5,529 nt of DNA from QWOP01 sp003669605. Lineage in GTDB: Bacteria; Planctomycetota; Planctomycetia; Pirellulales; UBA1268. Shown here piece after piece: positions 1 through 5,529 of the stretch (position 1 is its first letter; each line of letters opens with the position of its first letter). The notes beneath the pieces were generated by a model that made no database searches, was not told the origin of the DNA, and was given only the letters and a program-made list of their open reading frames with translations. A program made the position numbers and the translations under genes. The stretch lies in contig CANKIK010000183.1 in NCBI GenBank assembly GCA_947481985.1, forward strand, positions 1-5,529, read 5' to 3'.

Positions 1-60
1 CCCCGCCTCAACTTCCCCCTCCCCGCATCCACTCCCCCCCGCCTCCCGGAGATCCGTTCC
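1..60 (+). other. C-rich, G-poor leader upstream of the aldolase gene
   Basis: The first 46 bases are almost entirely C and T with a few A; G occurs only at 5, 25 and 41. No convincing -35/-10 pair is visible, so the promoter probably lies upstream of the window. The tract may be the 5' untranslated leader of the aldolase mRNA or the tail of an intergenic region. C-rich, G-poor RNA is the kind of sequence Rho factor binds, but nothing here proves that role. Confidence 0.4.
48..51 (+). promoter_or_regulatory. Ribosome binding site of the aldolase gene
   Basis: GGAG lies 9 bases before the ATG at 61, which is normal spacing for a Shine-Dalgarno site. It stands out in the otherwise G-poor leader and supports ATG 61 over the in-frame ATG at 76 (Met6). 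Confidence 0.6.
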
Positions 61-1104
61 ATGCCGCTGGTTCCTATGCGCATCCTCCTCGATCACGCCG
101 CCGAGCACGGTTATGGCCTGGCGGCATTTAACGTCAACGACATGGAACAGATCCAGGCAATCATGGAGGCCGCCAAGGAGACGGAGTCGCCCGTGATCGT
201 GCAGGCCTCGCGGGGCGCGCGGAGTTACAGCCAGGACAACTACCTCCGCCATCTGATGCTCGCCGCCGCCGAACTCTATCCGCAGATCCCGGTCGCCATG
301 CACCAGGACCACGGCAACTCGCCTGCCACCTGCACCAGCGCCATCGACAACGGTTTCACCAGCGTAATGATGGATGGCTCGCTCAAGGAAGATGGCAAGA
401 CGCCAGCCGACTTCGCCTACAACGCGAAGGTCACCGCCGAGGTGGTGAAACAGGCGCACGCCCGGGGCGTGTCGGTCGAGGGTGAACTCGGCTGCCTGGG
501 GTCGCTGGAGAGCGGCCACGGTGAGGCGGAGGATGGCCACGGTGCCGAGGGCGCCTTGTCGCACGATCAACTGCTCACCGATCCAGAGGAGGCCGAGCGG
601 TTTGTGGCCGCCACCGGCGTTGACGCGCTGGCCGTCGCCATTGGCACCAGCCACGGCGCCTACAAATTCACCCGCAAGCCAGACGGCGACGTGTTGGCGA
701 TGGCGCAGATTGAAATGATCCACAAGAGGCTCCCCAACTGCCACCTCGTCATGCACGGGTCGTCCGCCGTGCCGCAGGACCTGCAGGACATCATCAATAA
801 GTTCGGTGGCAGGATGCCGCAGACGTGGGGGGTGCCGGTGGAGGAGATCCAGCGGGGAATCAAGCACGGAGTGCGGAAGATCAACATCGACACCGACTGC
901 CGGATGGCGATCACCGGAGCGATCCGCAAGGTGCTCTGGGAACATCCCGAGAAGTTCGATCCGCGCGACTATCTCAAGCCAGCCCGCGAGGCGATGAAGA
1001 AGGTGTGTGCTGAGCGGATGGTGCAATTCGGCCAGGCGGGCAACGCCCACAAGGTGCCGATCGTGACGCTCGAAGAAATGGCCCGTCGCTACGGTAAGGG
1101 CTGA
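61..1104 (+). CDS. fba: Class II fructose-1,6-bisphosphate aldolase (class IIB, Calvin-cycle subtype)
   Basis: This cytoplasmic zinc enzyme reversibly splits fructose-1,6-bisphosphate into glyceraldehyde-3-phosphate and dihydroxyacetone phosphate, in glycolysis, gluconeogenesis or a pentose cycle. The 347-residue protein is full length for the subtype. The N-terminal AAFNVNDMEQ segment (21-30) is typical of the family. MHQDHG (80-85) holds the catalytic Asp83 and zinc ligand His84. The other zinc ligands are His198 in GTSHGAYKF and His232 in VMHGSS. KINIDTD (273-279) carries the substrate-binding Asn275. A long insertion around 249-263 (GGRMPQTWGVPVEEI) and the C-terminal GQAGNAHKV mark the longer class IIB form, often called the Calvin-cycle type. 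That name does not by itself show CO2 fixation, and no RuBisCO or phosphoribulokinase gene is visible here. All key residues are intact. A hairpin after the stop suggests it is transcribed separately from the Kdo genes downstream. Confidence 0.97.
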   Translation: MPLVPMRILLDHAAEHGYGLAAFNVNDMEQIQAIMEAAKETESPVIVQASRGARSYSQDNYLRHLMLAAAELYPQIPVAMHQDHGNSPATCTSAIDNGFTSVMMDGSLKEDGKTPADFAYNAKVTAEVVKQAHARGVSVEGELGCLGSLESGHGEAEDGHGAEGALSHDQLLTDPEEAERFVAATGVDALAVAIGTSHGAYKFTRKPDGDVLAMAQIEMIHKRLPNCHLVMHGSSAVPQDLQDIINKFGGRMPQTWGVPVEEIQRGIKHGVRKINIDTDCRMAITGAIRKVLWEHPEKFDPRDYLKPAREAMKKVCAERMVQFGQAGNAHKVPIVTLEEMARRYGKG

Positions 1105-1119
1105 TCGACGGCTTCGGCC

Positions 1120-1168
1120 CGCGGGGTTTCGGCCGTGGAACGGGCCTCCAGCCCGGCCGAAACCCGCG
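1120..1168 (+). terminator. Strong intergenic inverted repeat, possible terminator of the aldolase transcript
   Basis: Bases 1124-1135 (GGGTTTCGGCCG) are perfectly complementary to 1154-1165 (CGGCCGAAACCC). With G1123 bulged, three more pairs form between 1120-1122 and 1166-1168, giving a stem of about 15 pairs. The 18-base loop can fold further through TGGA (1136-1139) and TCCA (1147-1150). The hairpin starts 15 bases after the aldolase stop, where a terminator is expected. It has no clean T-run behind it (TTGCGGACTTTG), so it is not a textbook Rho-independent terminator. It could instead protect the 3' end of the mRNA or serve as a processing site. A small GGC-TTCG-GCC hairpin sits just before it at 1110-1119. 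Confidence 0.5.
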
Positions 1169-1240
1169 TTGCGGACTTTGCCCAATCGGCCTATCGTCCC
1201 TGCCCCGCGGCTGAGGAGATTCCGCGGCACCGCCCTCCGC

Positions 1241-1244
1241 AGGG
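1241..1244 (+). promoter_or_regulatory. Ribosome binding site deciding the kdsD start
   Basis: AGGG lies 8 bases before the ATG at 1253. This favours ATG 1253 over the in-frame TTG at 1169, which overlaps the end of the intergenic hairpin and would add 28 residues that are not part of the SIS domain. Confidence 0.55.
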
Positions 1245-1252
1245 AACAGGCC

Positions 1253-2305
1253 ATGCCAGCGCGTCGTCCGTTCGCACTTCCCCCGCCCCCCAGCCCCGGT
1301 CCCGACGAGCCGCTGCTCGAGCACGCCCGGACGGTGCTCCGTGCCGAAGGGGACGCGATCCTCGCTGCCGCCGACCGGCTCGACGCCGACTTCGTCCGCG
1401 CTATCCGCCTCCTCGAGGGCTGCACCGGCACCGTGATCGTCACCGGGATCGGCAAGGCAGGGCATGTCGGCCGGAAGATCTCCGCCACGCTCGCCTCCAC
1501 CGGCACACCGAGCCACTTCCTGCACCCTGCTGAGGCGATGCACGGTGACCTGGGAATGCTCCGCAGTGACGACCTCCTGATGGCGCTGTCACAGTCGGGT
1601 GAGAGCGAGGAGATCACGCGACTGATCCCCCACATCCGTGGACGGAAGATCCCGATTCTGGCGCTGACCGCCCGCCGTGACAGCACACTGGGCCGCTTTG
1701 CCGACGTCGTCGTCACCACCGGCGTGGTCCGGGAAGCCTGCCGGCACGGTCTGGCACCGAGCACGAGCACAACGGTCTTGCTGGCGCTGGGGGATGCGTT
1801 GGCTTTGGTGACGAGCGAACTGCGGGCCTTCGGACCGGAGGATTTCCATGCCCGGCATCCTGGTGGCAGCCTCGGCAGGCAACTGATGCACGTCGAGGAT
1901 GTGATGCGCTCGCTGCCGCTGTGCCGCACCGCCCGACCGGGAGACAGTGTCCGTCAGGTTTTCAGCCGACCGCTGCCGGCCCGGCGCACAGGCGCAGTGA
2001 TGGTCCTCGACGAGGAAGGCGCCTTAGCCGGCATCTTTACCGATAGCGACCTCGCCCGGCTCTTCGAGCGCCGCAGCGATGCCGCCATTGACGGCCCGAT
2101 CGGCGACGTGATGACCGCCCGTCCGACGACGATCGCTTCCGGCACGCGACTGCGCGACGCGGTGGTGTTGATCGAGACCCGCCGGTTGAGCGAGTTGCCG
2201 GTGGTTGATGCCGCCGGAAGACCGATCGGCCTGCTCGACATCGTCGATCTCGTCGGCATGGTGCCGCCGGAGCTGCTCGACATGCCCGCCACCGCCGCCG
2301 CCTGA
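1253..2305 (+). CDS. kdsD: D-arabinose-5-phosphate isomerase, KpsF/GutQ/KdsD family (SIS plus two CBS domains)
   Basis: This cytoplasmic enzyme converts D-ribulose-5-phosphate to D-arabinose-5-phosphate, the first committed step to Kdo, the LPS inner-core sugar. The protein is 350 residues from ATG 1253, slightly longer than the roughly 320-330 of typical members because of a Pro-rich N-terminus (FALPPPPSPGP). The SIS sugar-isomerase domain spans about 25-205. TGIGKAGH (64-71) has the active-site Lys68; His97 is in EAMHGDLGM; SQSGESEEI (113-121) supplies Glu120; Glu161 precedes LAPSTSTT; His202 lies in RHPGGSLG. These align with E. coli KdsD K59, H88, E111, E152 and H193 at a constant offset of nine. 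Two CBS domains follow, at about 214-272 (with GIFTDSDLAR) and 281-340 (with GLLDIVDLVG); in the family they are thought to sense nucleotides or sugars. kdsC follows after 22 bases, so the two are probably one operon. GutQ-type or capsule KpsF paralogues share this fold, but the kdsC neighbour supports the LPS role. Confidence 0.95.
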   Translation: MPARRPFALPPPPSPGPDEPLLEHARTVLRAEGDAILAAADRLDADFVRAIRLLEGCTGTVIVTGIGKAGHVGRKISATLASTGTPSHFLHPAEAMHGDLGMLRSDDLLMALSQSGESEEITRLIPHIRGRKIPILALTARRDSTLGRFADVVVTTGVVREACRHGLAPSTSTTVLLALGDALALVTSELRAFGPEDFHARHPGGSLGRQLMHVEDVMRSLPLCRTARPGDSVRQVFSRPLPARRTGAVMVLDEEGALAGIFTDSDLARLFERRSDAAIDGPIGDVMTARPTTIASGTRLRDAVVLIETRRLSELPVVDAAGRPIGLLDIVDLVGMVPPELLDMPATAAA

Positions 2306-2327
2306 GACGGTCTCCCGGGGATCCCAC

Positions 2328-2891
2328 ATGCCTTCCCAGCGCCATCCTCCCTCCGATCTCTCCAGCAGGCTCAAGCAGGTCCGACTGCTGCTCCTCGATG
2401 TCGACGGCGTCCTCACCGATGGTGGCGTGACGATCGCCGCCGATCTCAGCGAGTCGAAGACCTTCAACATCCGCGACGGCCTGGGGATCCGGGCCTGGCT
2501 TCAGTCGGGTGGGGAGGTGGGGATCATCACCGGACGGCGGAGTCCTGCGGTGGGCAAGCGGGCCGATGAACTGGGGATCGGATTCGTCCGCCAGGGGGTG
2601 GAAAACAAGGTGGCCGCGGCGGCGGAGATCGTGGCGGCGTGTGGTGTCTCCTGGGAGGAGACGGCGTTCCTCGGGGACGATCTCCCTGATCTCCCGGTGG
2701 TGCTCAGGTGCGGCCTGGGGGTTGCGGTGGCCGATGCGTGCGCGGAACTGCGCCACGCCGCAATCTTGGTGACGTCGCTTGCCGGCGGCCGCGGTGCCGT
2801 CCGTGAATTGGTGGAGATGATGCTCCGAGCCCGCGGTGAATGGGATCTGGTCGTCGCCCGCTATGCGTCGCTCACTCCAGGCTTCGACTAG
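2328..2891 (+). CDS. kdsC: 3-deoxy-D-manno-octulosonate 8-phosphate phosphatase KdsC (HAD superfamily)
   Basis: This cytoplasmic magnesium-dependent phosphatase hydrolyses Kdo-8-phosphate to Kdo, which is then activated by KdsB and added to lipid A. The 187-residue protein has the normal KdsC length, without the large cap domain of many HAD enzymes. Motif I is LLLLDVDGVLTDG (20-32), with nucleophile Asp24 and acid/base Asp26. Motif II is IITGRRS (66-72), with Thr68. Motif III is Lys94 in ENKVAA. Motif IV is FLGDDLPDLPV (114-124), with the metal-binding Asp117 and Asp118. FNIRDGLGIR (46-55) and the C-terminal GGRGAVREL (153-161) are typical of KdsC. The ATG at 2328 is chosen because the frame upstream runs back inside kdsD with unrelated sequence. 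A weak GGGG at 2317-2320 may act as ribosome binding site. No kdsA or kdsB is visible here. Confidence 0.95.
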   Translation: MPSQRHPPSDLSSRLKQVRLLLLDVDGVLTDGGVTIAADLSESKTFNIRDGLGIRAWLQSGGEVGIITGRRSPAVGKRADELGIGFVRQGVENKVAAAAEIVAACGVSWEETAFLGDDLPDLPVVLRCGLGVAVADACAELRHAAILVTSLAGGRGAVRELVEMMLRARGEWDLVVARYASLTPGFD

Positions 2892-2971
2892 AAACAGACT
2901 CCTCGCCGTCTGCTCTCCCGCTTTCCAATTGCCCCTGATCATCACCCCGCCCAGTTGCCCCGAAAAAACCC
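2892..2971 (+). other. 80-base gap between kdsC and the envelope gene
   Basis: No gene fits here. CAGAC (2895-2899) and GTCTG (2908-2912) can form a weak 5-pair hairpin just after the kdsC stop, too short to call a terminator. The stretch is otherwise C/T-rich, with an A-run (2963-2968) just before the next start codon. No clear Shine-Dalgarno site or promoter is visible, so the downstream gene is probably read through from kdsD-kdsC. Confidence 0.5.
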
Positions 2972-5529
2972 ATGGAACATCGCCTCGGTCGCACGTTGCG
3001 GGTGTTCTTGGTGGTGCTGGCGGCGGCCGGTTTCTACCGGCTCACCGTTGTGCCGCTGGTGGAGCCGAGGTTTGGCTATTCGGTGTCGGGGCGCGATCTC
3101 TCCGATGAGGGGACGGCCGTGGCCAAATCCCGCGCCGACCGCCACATGACGTCGCTGAAGGAGATGTTTCCCGCCGGCTCCTGGGAACTGGACGATCCGA
3201 CCGTGCTGGAGAGCCGGCAGATGCGGCTCCTCTTCAAGGATTATTGGCGGATGTCGGATCGCGAGGACGAACGACGGGTGCAACTCTATCCCTGCACGCT
3301 GGTGATCCTGCCGTCTGAACAGGGGATTGAGGAGGGAAAACCGCCAGGGCGGACACTCTTGCTGCGGGCGCCCCAGGGAGCGGTTCTGGAATTCGATGAG
3401 CCCTTCGATCTCCGCGGCGGCCGATTGGCGAAGCTCGTGGGGGGGAGCCTGCGCGGTCAGGTGACGATTCGCGGCACCCCCAGTGCTCCTGGGCTCGACG
3501 ATGAGGTGGAGATCATCACCCGCGACGTCGAATTGGAGGAGATGGAGATCCGCACCAGCGAGGCGGTGCAGTTTCGCTACGGCCGTTCCTCCGGGAGCGG
3601 TCGGGCGATGGTGGCCCGATTGCTGCCCGGCGACGGCCATGGTGACAAAGGACCGAACATCGGTGGCATCGACACCATCCGCCTCGACCGCGACGTGAAG
3701 ATGCGACTGGAGGGATTGACCGGGGGACTGATCCCTGGATCCGATGGGGCAGCGCCTGTGCCGGGGGATCCTGCCGCCGCCGTGGGGAGTGGCGAGGAAC
3801 CGGTGCCGGTGCTCGTCAGTTGCCGGGGCAGTCTGTGCATGAACGTCTCCGCCAACGTCATCTCTCTGGAGGATCACGTCGACGTTGTCCGCACTTTGCC
3901 GGGCGGTGGCCACGACCAACTCGCCTGCGATCTGCTGGCGATTGTCCTGGGCCGTGACGCCAAGGCAGGAGCAGCCGGTGGACTCAAGCCACTCGAGATC
4001 CAGGCCAAGGGCACCCCCGTGGTGGCCCGCAGTAGCGCCGCGGGGCTTGAGGCACGGGCGATGCGACTGGGCTACGAGATCGCCAGTCGCCGCATCCTTC
4101 TCGATGGCGACGAACCGGTGTCGTTGGTCGTCGAGGGGACGGAAATGGAAGCCCGATCGATCGACTACACGCCAGGCCCGAAGGGGGATCCGGGATCATT
4201 GATGGCCGTGGGGCCGGGTTGGCTGCGGTCGCGCGGGGCCGACACGCCCCCGGTCATGGCCCGCTGGCAGAAGTGGCTCCGATTGCGAGGCGAAGGGACT
4301 GGGCATGTCGCGTCGCTGTCGGGCGAAGCCGACGTCCACGTCGAGGGACAGGGGCGGTTGACGGCGGGAGAACTCCACCTCTGGCTCGACCTCGTTCCCC
4401 AGGAACAGGCTCTGCCGGTCAGGCCACGTGGCCCGGCCGGCCTGGCGGGGGTGAAGCCGTCGCGGATGCTTGCCCGCTCGATGGTGGAGATCGCTGTCCA
4501 GCAACTCACCGCCCGCACTGATCGGCTGGAGATCTGGTTCCGCCATGAGAGCACGGCCCCCCTGCCAGTCGCCGTTGCCGGTGCTCTGCCCGTCGCCACC
4601 CAGCCCGCTGCACGCCAGTCCGCTGCACTCCAGCCCGCTGCGCCGGCGGCAGCGATTGCCAGTCCCGCCCCCACCGCCGCCGCCACACCAGGAACTGCTC
4701 CCCAGGCAGCCACCCCTTCAAGCAGGCTGCTAGCCAGCGGAGGACTGATGCGTGGGCTTGTGATTGTCACCCCGCAGGGGCAGCAGTTGGAGGAATTGTC
4801 GCTTGAGGGGCAAGTAAAACTGATTGAGGAACCGGAGACGCCCGTCCGTGCACTGGGCCAGCCTCAGCCCGAGGCGATTGAAATTCATGGCGACCAGTTA
4901 CAACTCTCCCGTCCCACCCGCTTCGACGCCCGGGCCGTGGTCTCGGGCAGGCCGGCGACCGTGGCTGGTCGGGGAGTCGATCTGCAGGGACCGCTCATCG
5001 AGTTCGACCGTGGTCGCAATCGGCTCTCGGTCGATGGCGCAGGGCGGCTGAAACTTCCGCTGGCCGGAGGCATGCCGGGGTTTGAGGGACTGATGGTGGG
5101 CTCTGCCACGCCACCGGCCCCCGCCCCCTTGCCCGTGGCACCGCCGGTCGCCGGCGCCCTCGACGTCGGTTGGCAGGGACGGATGGATTTCGACGGGCTC
5201 ACCGCCCGGTTCGTCGATCGGGTCGTCACTACCAGTGGCGGTTCGTCGCTGCGGGCCGGATCACTCGATGTGGTCCTCAACCGGCAGATCGACTTTACCG
5301 CCAACCCGGGCGACCGTTCGCCGCAGGGCATCGATGTTGTGCGGATTGGCTGTGGCGGGGGGGTAAGAGTGGAGAGCGAATCGGTGTCGGCCGAGGGGCA
5401 GCGGGCGGTGGAAAAACTGTTCGTCCGCGATCTGATGATCGACCGGGTCAGCGGCGACGTCTCGGGAAATGGACCTGGGCGGCTAGCGAGTACGCGCTAT
5501 GGTGCCCCCCCGGGGTTTGCCGTGCCGGC
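2972..5529 (+). CDS. Large membrane-anchored LptC/LptA (OstA)-like multidomain protein, 3' end outside the window
   Basis: The frame has no stop from ATG 2972 to the end of the window: 852 complete codons plus two bases. An in-frame TGA at 2936 makes 2972 the first possible start. Residues 8-30 (arginines, then VFLVVLAAAGFYRLTVVPLV) form one membrane anchor with no signal-peptidase or lipobox site, the topology of LptC. The rest should be periplasmic and looks beta-rich with few helices. Residues 126-250 resemble an LptC-type beta-jellyroll (AVLEFDEPFDLRGG, VEIITRDVELEEMEIRT, IRLDRDVKMRLEG). Residues 281-420 resemble LptA/OstA: LACDLLAIVL, EIQAKGTPVVARSS, LEARAMRLGYEIASRRILLDG, then MAVGPGWLRS. 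Similar blocks follow at about 446-525, 586-697 and 725-840. A Pro/Ala linker (528-584) and a shorter one (710-728) separate them. LptC and LptA normally have about 190 residues each and bridge LPS across the periplasm, so this would be a much larger version. The neighbouring Kdo genes support an LPS export role. That this is a gene is near certain; the family is inferred from pattern. An AsmA-like or other repeat beta-protein is the main alternative. Confidence 0.75.
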   Translation, partial: MEHRLGRTLRVFLVVLAAAGFYRLTVVPLVEPRFGYSVSGRDLSDEGTAVAKSRADRHMTSLKEMFPAGSWELDDPTVLESRQMRLLFKDYWRMSDREDERRVQLYPCTLVILPSEQGIEEGKPPGRTLLLRAPQGAVLEFDEPFDLRGGRLAKLVGGSLRGQVTIRGTPSAPGLDDEVEIITRDVELEEMEIRTSEAVQFRYGRSSGSGRAMVARLLPGDGHGDKGPNIGGIDTIRLDRDVKMRLEGLTGGLIPGSDGAAPVPGDPAAAVGSGEEPVPVLVSCRGSLCMNVSANVISLEDHVDVVRTLPGGGHDQLACDLLAIVLGRDAKAGAAGGLKPLEIQAKGTPVVARSSAAGLEARAMRLGYEIASRRILLDGDEPVSLVVEGTEMEARSIDYTPGPKGDPGSLMAVGPGWLRSRGADTPPVMARWQKWLRLRGEGTGHVASLSGEADVHVEGQGRLTAGELHLWLDLVPQEQALPVRPRGPAGLAGVKPSRMLARSMVEIAVQQLTARTDRLEIWFRHESTAPLPVAVAGALPVATQPAARQSAALQPAAPAAAIASPAPTAAATPGTAPQAATPSSRLLASGGLMRGLVIVTPQGQQLEELSLEGQVKLIEEPETPVRALGQPQPEAIEIHGDQLQLSRPTRFDARAVVSGRPATVAGRGVDLQGPLIEFDRGRNRLSVDGAGRLKLPLAGGMPGFEGLMVGSATPPAPAPLPVAPPVAGALDVGWQGRMDFDGLTARFVDRVVTTSGGSSLRAGSLDVVLNRQIDFTANPGDRSPQGIDVVRIGCGGGVRVESESVSAEGQRAVEKLFVRDLMIDRVSGDVSGNGPGRLASTRYGAPPGFAVP
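4553..4723 (+). other. Pro/Ala-rich interdomain linker in the envelope protein
   Basis: This stretch encodes residues 528-584, made almost wholly of Ala, Pro, Thr, Ser, Gln and Val, without the charged and hydrophobic alternation seen on either side. It is likely a flexible, disordered spacer between two beta-domains. It also contains a 15-base tandem repeat, so its length may vary between strains. A shorter linker of the same kind lies at about 5099-5155 (residues 710-728). Confidence 0.7.
4601..4645 (+). repeat. 15-base tandem repeat, three copies, in frame
   Basis: The units are CAGCCCGCTGCACGC (4601-4615), CAGTCCGCTGCACTC (4616-4630) and CAGCCCGCTGCGCCG (4631-4645). They share CAG-C/T-CCGCTGC, with changes mainly in the last few bases. 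The unit is a multiple of three and encodes QPAAR, QSAAL and QPAAP, so gain or loss of a copy would keep the frame. It lies inside the Pro/Ala linker. Confidence 0.85.

Noticed and set aside
1169..1197. Possible promoter TTGCGG (1169-1174), 17 bases, TATCGT (1192-1197) before kdsD
   Set aside because: Spacing is right, but only 3 of 6 and 4 of 6 bases match the consensus, which is within chance, and the -35 site would abut the hairpin. A kdsD promoter in this gap remains plausible.
1169..1252. TTG at 1169 as the kdsD start (28 extra residues)
   Set aside because: The extra residues are Arg/Pro-rich and outside the SIS domain, and ATG 1253 has a well-placed AGGG.
974..1543. Minus-strand open frame of 189 codons across the aldolase end and kdsD start
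   Set aside because: It overlaps conserved coding sequence and the hairpin, and has a low-complexity Gly/Arg/Pro-rich product.
2676..2699. KdsC motif IV reads GDDLPDLPV, with Pro where many HAD enzymes have Asn
   Set aside because: This position varies among KdsC proteins (Ile in E. coli), and both metal-binding aspartates are present, so it is not a sign of inactivation.
2037..2945. Minus-strand open frame of 302 codons opposite kdsD and kdsC
   Set aside because: It lies wholly opposite two well-identified genes, and its Arg-rich product resembles no known family.
2942..3919. Long minus-strand open frame of 325 codons opposite the envelope gene
   Set aside because: It is His/Arg/Gln-rich, lacks any recognisable domain and mirrors the + strand frame, which has an anchor and domain-like blocks. 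Long antisense frames are expected in GC-rich coding DNA.
4165..4770. Minus-strand open frame of 201 codons with Ala/Gly/Trp runs
   Set aside because: The runs are the reverse reading of the Pro/Ala linker repeat; there is no domain or ribosome binding site.

Overview
The window is a GC-rich stretch of bacterial chromosome with four genes, all on the + strand. Almost all of it is coding. They are a class II fructose-1,6-bisphosphate aldolase (61-1104), an arabinose-5-phosphate isomerase of the KpsF/KdsD type (1253-2305), a Kdo-8-phosphate phosphatase KdsC (2328-2891), and a very long reading frame that starts at 2972 and is still open at the last base (5529). No RNA gene, mobile element, CRISPR array or attachment site was seen.

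The organism makes a Gram-negative outer membrane, because two consecutive genes belong to the Kdo branch of lipopolysaccharide (LPS) synthesis. KdsD converts ribulose-5-phosphate to arabinose-5-phosphate, and KdsC removes the phosphate from Kdo-8-phosphate. The high GC content, the weak or missing Shine-Dalgarno sites and the large, unusual envelope protein after kdsC fit a member of the Planctomycetota (Pirellula-like). This assignment is inference from gene content and style, not proof.

Layout: positions 1-60 are a C-rich, G-poor leader carrying the aldolase ribosome binding site. The aldolase gene is followed by a 148-base gap with a strong inverted repeat (1120-1168), probably a terminator or processing hairpin that separates the aldolase from the Kdo genes. 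kdsD and kdsC lie 22 bases apart and look co-transcribed. An 80-base gap then leads to the fourth gene.

The most interesting item is the fourth gene. At least 852 codons are visible, starting with one N-terminal membrane anchor. The rest is a beta-rich chain in which blocks resembling LptC and LptA/OstA recur, split by Pro/Ala-rich linkers. It may be a giant membrane-anchored fusion of the LPS-bridge proteins, encoded directly after genes for the LPS core sugar. The function rests on pattern resemblance and gene context and needs a profile or structure comparison. The gene's 3' end lies outside the window.
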